Assembly: GCA_025936205.1 (NCBI GenBank)
Contig: JAICTU010000110.1
Coordinates: forward strand, 1-20,556
Source: Polyangiaceae bacterium
Lineage (GTDB): Bacteria > Myxococcota > Polyangia > Polyangiales > Polyangiaceae
Reading direction: 5' to 3'
DNA length: 20,556 nt
Shown here: positions 18,086-20,556 of the stretch, piece after piece
Layout of the letters: each line of letters begins with the position of its first letter
Numbering within the stretch: the first letter of the stretch is position 1
Program-made: the position numbers and the translations under genes
The notes under the pieces: generated by a model
Told to the model about the DNA's origin: nothing
Seen by the model: the letters and a program-made list of their open reading frames with translations, nothing else
Database searches by the model: none

Positions 18086-18961
18086 GTGAACGAGGAGCCC
18101 TCGACCCTCTTCCCTTCGGCACCGCCCGGCGCAACGGATCTGCTCCGTGCTGCGCAGGGCAAGGTCAGCCGGCTCGAGTACCTGCAGATGCGTGCGATCC
18201 GGCAGACGCTGAAGCCGGGTCAGCTCGACGTCGCGCTGCGCTGGTGCCAGCGCACCATTGGTCAGACCTGGATCACGCTCGCGACCTATAACCTGCACCG
18301 CGTTCACCACATCGAACGGCTGGAGCCGCTGGCGCCGCGGCGCAGCTTCATCCTGGTCTGCAACCACCGCAGCTTCTTCGACCTGTACGTGCTCACGGCG
18401 GCGCTGCTGCGCTGGAAGCTGCGCCACCGCATCGTGTTCCCGGTGCGCTCGAACTTCTTCTACGACAACCCGGCGGGCTTCTTCGTGAACGGCGTGATGA
18501 GCTTCTTTGCGATGTATCCGCCGCTGTTTCGCGACAAGCGCCTGGCGTCGCTGAACGCTCTGGGCCTGAACGAGCTGGCGTCGCTGCTGCGCGCGGGGGA
18601 GACGCTGGTCGGCATCCATCCCGAGGGGCGCCGCAATCCCGGCGACGATCCCTACGCGCTGCTGCCGGCCAAGAGCGGCGTCGGCCGCCTGATCCTGGCG
18701 GCCAAGGGCGTACCCGTCGTACCGGTGTTCACCAACGGGCTGCTGCCGAACAACCTGCCGCGCCAGGTGCGCAGCAACTTCGACGGCACCGGCATCAAGA
18801 TCCACAGCGTGTTCGGCAATCCGATCGATTTCGGCGGGCTGCTGGACGAGCCGATGTCGCCGCGCCTGTGCGCGCGCGTCTCGCAGCTCTGCCTGGACGA
18901 GGTGCGCAAGCTGGGCGAAGAAGAAAAAGCCCTGCGCGCGGCCGAAGAAGCCGGGCGTTAG
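18086..18961 (+). CDS. 1-acyl-sn-glycerol-3-phosphate acyltransferase (PlsC-like)
   Basis: The 291-residue product has the glycerolipid acyltransferase motifs. The catalytic HX4D is H94-RSFF-D99, within 'ILVCNHRSFFDL'. The glycerophosphate-binding EG motif is E180-G-R-R, within 'VGIHPEGRR'. A downstream 'KGVPVVPVFTNGL' strand marks the third conserved block. Enzymes of this family add the second acyl chain to lysophosphatidate in phospholipid synthesis at the inner membrane, but several paralogs modify other lipids. There is no strong N-terminal membrane helix. The start is GTG at 18086, with AAAGAG upstream; an ATG at residue 35 is an alternative but would cut into conserved sequence. The same frame stays open far upstream antisense to the ATPase gene; that extension is an artefact of GC-rich coding DNA. 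It is divergent from the ATPase gene. Confidence 0.87.
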   Translation: MNEEPSTLFPSAPPGATDLLRAAQGKVSRLEYLQMRAIRQTLKPGQLDVALRWCQRTIGQTWITLATYNLHRVHHIERLEPLAPRRSFILVCNHRSFFDLYVLTAALLRWKLRHRIVFPVRSNFFYDNPAGFFVNGVMSFFAMYPPLFRDKRLASLNALGLNELASLLRAGETLVGIHPEGRRNPGDDPYALLPAKSGVGRLILAAKGVPVVPVFTNGLLPNNLPRQVRSNFDGTGIKIHSVFGNPIDFGGLLDEPMSPRLCARVSQLCLDEVRKLGEEEKALRAAEEAGR

Positions 18962-18965
18962 CGAA

Positions 18966-18982
18966 CGGGGGGCTCGCCCCCG
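18966..18982 (+). terminator. GC hairpin after the acyltransferase gene
   Basis: CGGGGG (18966-18971) pairs with CCCCCG (18977-18982) around GCTCG, four bases past the stop. It is stable but has no T-tract. Confidence 0.4.
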
Positions 18983-18999
18983 CACGGCCCCAAACGCGC

Positions 19000-19041
19000 T
19001 AGAATGGGCCCGCTATCGTACACTCATCGGATGTACGATAG
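19000..19041 (+). promoter_or_regulatory. -10-like box and perfect 10-bp operator-like inverted repeat upstream of the Uma2 gene
   Basis: CTATCGTACA (19013-19022) and TGTACGATAG (19032-19041) are exact inverted copies with nine bases between them. TAGAAT (19000-19005) matches the sigma-70 -10 box at five of six positions and would place the transcript start at about 19012. The dyad would then cover +1 to +30, where a dimeric repressor would block transcription. No good -35 is seen. The A/T-rich arms stand out from the surrounding GC-rich DNA. The binding protein is unknown. Confidence 0.5.
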
Positions 19042-19073
19042 ACGCACCCACCCGCGGGAGATATGCTCTGCGC

Positions 19074-19610
19074 ATGGCTCAGCTCGCGCGGCAGCTGGTT
19101 TCGGAAGCGGAGTTTCGCTCGCTGCCGGAGACGACCCAGCGTCTGGAGCTGATCGACGGGGAGCTGATCGTGTCGCCCAGTCCCTCCTACCAGCACCAGG
19201 AGATGCTCAGCCGCATCGTGGTGGCCTTGCGACGCTGGGCTGGCGCTCAGCAGCGCCCGATCACCATCGGGCTCGCGCCGCTCGACGTGCGCTTCGCTCC
19301 GGGTCGGATCCTGCAGCCCGATGCATTCGTCCTGTTCGAGCAACTATCTGCCGCCCAGGAGGGTCCGATCGAGAGCATTCCTGCTCTGTGCGTCGAGGTG
19401 CTGTCCAGCAATCGCGCTCATGATCGCTTGACCAAGCGCTTCGCGTACGCCGCGGCCGGTGTCGGCGAGCTCTGGACGGTGGAGCCTACGGGCAGCGTCG
19501 AACGCTGGACGGGCGCAGGTCTGAGTCAGAGCGAGCTGCTCAGCGATCGTTTGCGCTCGCCGTTGTTGCCCGGCTTCGAGCTCGATCTGGCTGAACTGCG
19601 CATCCCGTGA
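19074..19610 (+). CDS. Uma2-family (DUF820) endonuclease-like protein
   Basis: The 178-residue product matches the Uma2/DUF820 family, a PD-(D/E)XK-type nuclease fold: 'RLELIDGELIVSPSPSYQHQ' (23-42), 'PLDVRF' (D71), 'QPDAFVL' (D83), 'LCVEVLSSNRAHDR' (E108), K121 and 'YAAAGVGELWTVEP' (125-138). The presumed metal-binding and catalytic residues D83, E108 and K121 are present, so it may be active. The biological role of these proteins, which are often multicopy in cyanobacteria and myxobacteria, is not established. The ATG at 19074 has only a distant GGGAG, so translation start is less certain. It stands alone, without an adjacent partner gene, behind an operator-like repeat. Confidence 0.88.
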   Translation: MAQLARQLVSEAEFRSLPETTQRLELIDGELIVSPSPSYQHQEMLSRIVVALRRWAGAQQRPITIGLAPLDVRFAPGRILQPDAFVLFEQLSAAQEGPIESIPALCVEVLSSNRAHDRLTKRFAYAAAGVGELWTVEPTGSVERWTGAGLSQSELLSDRLRSPLLPGFELDLAELRIP

Positions 19611-19666
19611 GCGCGGCGCTGGCGTGCGCTGGGCACATTCTGGTGTGCGCGGGGACGCGCGGCACC

Positions 19667-19688
19667 GAGCCCATGCGCAGAAGGGCTC
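19667..19688. terminator. Hairpin between convergent Uma2 and PilZ genes
   Basis: GAGCCC (19667-19672) pairs with GGGCTC (19683-19688) around a ten-base loop. It overlaps the stop codon of the PilZ gene and lies 57 bases beyond the Uma2 stop. It may end transcription from both sides. Confidence 0.3.
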
Positions 19689-20115
19689 AGTCTTCGTCGT
19701 AGAAGAGCGGCTCGCGCTGCGCGAGGAACTCTTCGATGGCGCGCACGGAAGCGGGCTCCAGCGGGTCGAACTTGATACCCATGCCGGGCGGGACGTTGCT
19801 GGTCTCGGAGTAGACGCGTACCCAGCGCACCTCGCCCGAACCCTTGATCGGCTCGGCGCGCCCCGGCAGGTTCACCTGGAACTCCAGGCGCGACCCGACC
19901 GGCTTCAGCTGGTGGGTGGCGATGAAGATTCCGCCCACGGACATGTTCTCGACGAAGCCCGCGTAGAAGTTGTGCTCGCTGCTGACGGTCACGTCCAGCT
20001 CGACACCGAAGCGATCGTGCTCGCGCCGGCCGCTGCTCTCGCGCCCTTCGCCGGGGCGGCCCGACGTTCTCTTGGTGAATTCCGCTTCGCGGCGAGGACC
20101 GGCGTTGTTCATCAT
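19687..20115 (-). CDS. PilZ-domain protein (cyclic-di-GMP receptor type)
   Basis: This 142-residue protein is essentially one PilZ domain. Both cyclic-di-GMP-binding motifs are intact: RxxxR (R31-EHD-R35) and (D/N)xSxxG (N57-M-S-V-G-G62). Later strands include 'GEVRWVRV' and 'PPGMGIKFDPLEP', typical of the short PilZ proteins abundant in Myxococcus relatives. It probably binds cyclic-di-GMP in the cytoplasm and relays it to motility, polysaccharide or development machinery; the target is unknown. The first ~30 residues are polar and Arg/Gly-rich. Two consecutive ATG codons (20115, 20112) follow AAGGGG. It lies 19 bases after the secreted-protein gene on the same strand, so the two are probably co-transcribed. 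Confidence 0.9.
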   Translation of the reverse strand: MMNNAGPRREAEFTKRTSGRPGEGRESSGRREHDRFGVELDVTVSSEHNFYAGFVENMSVGGIFIATHQLKPVGSRLEFQVNLPGRAEPIKGSGEVRWVRVYSETSNVPPGMGIKFDPLEPASVRAIEEFLAQREPLFYDED

Positions 20116-20134
20116 GACCTACCCCTTCTTTCGA

Positions 20135-20533
20135 TCACTCTCGAGACAGCACCGGGGAGAGCCACAGGTCCTCTCCACCGCCGAGCGAGCTCAGCTTGAT
20201 GCGCACCGCGTCGCCCACGTTGGGCGGCAGCGCGTGACCCACGACCTGGACCAGGTCGCCGACGCGGCCACCGTAGGCGCGCACCTTCACATCCTGGCTG
20301 CCGTGCTGGCCGTCCGCGCCGTGGAGGCTCAACTGCGTGACGATCACACCGCCCTGCCACTCGGACTCGGCCTGGGTCACCGTCAGCGCCAGCGACTCGG
20401 ATTCGCCCTTCACCAGGCTCGCCGTCGCGTGCTCGAGCGGCGTCGAATCGGACGCGCCCACGCCGACCACCACCAGCGCGCCCAGCGCCACCGCCGTCAG
20501 CGCACGCCCGCGCAGGGCGCGGCGCCGCATCAC
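20135..20533 (-). CDS. Small secreted protein of unknown function (start near window edge)
   Basis: The frame gives 132 residues from GTG at 20533, with ATG at 20530 directly after it. An Arg-rich start and a hydrophobic stretch (ALTAVALGALVVVGVGA) form a signal peptide, and the mature part is ~100 residues of probable beta strands: 'EWQGGVIVTQLSLHG', 'VKVRAYGGRVGDLVQVVG', 'VGDAVRIKLSSLG', 'DLWLSPVLSRE'. The pattern 'W..G.IVT' plus 'GG.VG....V.G.....GD.V' resembles small exported proteins of unknown role that I have seen near secreted metalloproteases; this is a weak impression, not an assignment. No clear ribosome site is seen, and the frame stays open to the window edge, so the true start may lie outside. 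It precedes the PilZ gene in the same direction. Confidence 0.6.
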   Translation of the reverse strand: MMRRRALRGRALTAVALGALVVVGVGASDSTPLEHATASLVKGESESLALTVTQAESEWQGGVIVTQLSLHGADGQHGSQDVKVRAYGGRVGDLVQVVGHALPPNVGDAVRIKLSSLGGGEDLWLSPVLSRE

Positions 20534-20556
20534 GAAGCCCAGGCCGCCCAGGCCGA

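Overview
The window is GC-rich DNA with a uniform coding style (G/C in third positions, long antisense open frames). It most resembles a myxobacterium-like (Myxococcota/deltaproteobacterial) chromosome. The gene content supports this: a PilZ domain of the kind common in myxobacteria, a Cys-rich Sel1 protein, a VWA lipoprotein, an Uma2 nuclease and several sigma-54-like promoter sequences. The assignment is an inference from style and content; no rRNA or other marker is present. I see no tRNA, rRNA, CRISPR array, insertion sequence or prophage.

Layout. 1-156 is the tail of an unrecognised gene. 169-6876 is a minus-strand run of three cell-envelope genes: a Sel1-repeat membrane protein, a VWA-domain lipoprotein and a 1474-residue TamB-like protein. 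A divergent spacer (6877-7184) holds a strong stem-loop and leads to plus-strand ligA (NAD-dependent DNA ligase), a zinc-free medium-chain dehydrogenase, and a secreted peptidoglycan-binding protein preceded by a good sigma-54-type promoter. A convergent trypsin-like (DegP-type) protease follows on the minus strand. Plus-strand genes for a DUF6496-type basic protein and a DoxX membrane protein overlap by four bases. A 4.6-kb minus-strand gene encodes a very large P-type ATPase. Divergent from it is a PlsC-type acyltransferase, then an Uma2 nuclease gene behind a perfect 10-bp inverted repeat. On the minus strand at the right end are a PilZ protein and a small secreted protein that reaches the window edge.

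How the genes may work together. Most products act at the cell envelope: TamB (lipid or protein transport between membranes), a lipoprotein, a periplasmic protease, a peptidoglycan binder, DoxX, a cation pump and a phospholipid acyltransferase. Two or three of them have TGGCAC-N5-6-TGC-type sequences (sigma-54 -24/-12) upstream, suggesting activator-controlled expression.

The most striking object is the P-type ATPase. Its C-terminal half is a complete P2 (calcium-type) pump. Its N-terminal ~600 residues look like a second, heavy-metal-type (P1B) pump in which the CPC motif, the phosphorylated Asp, the TGD loop and the GDGxND loop have all been replaced: a pseudo-pump fused to an active pump.
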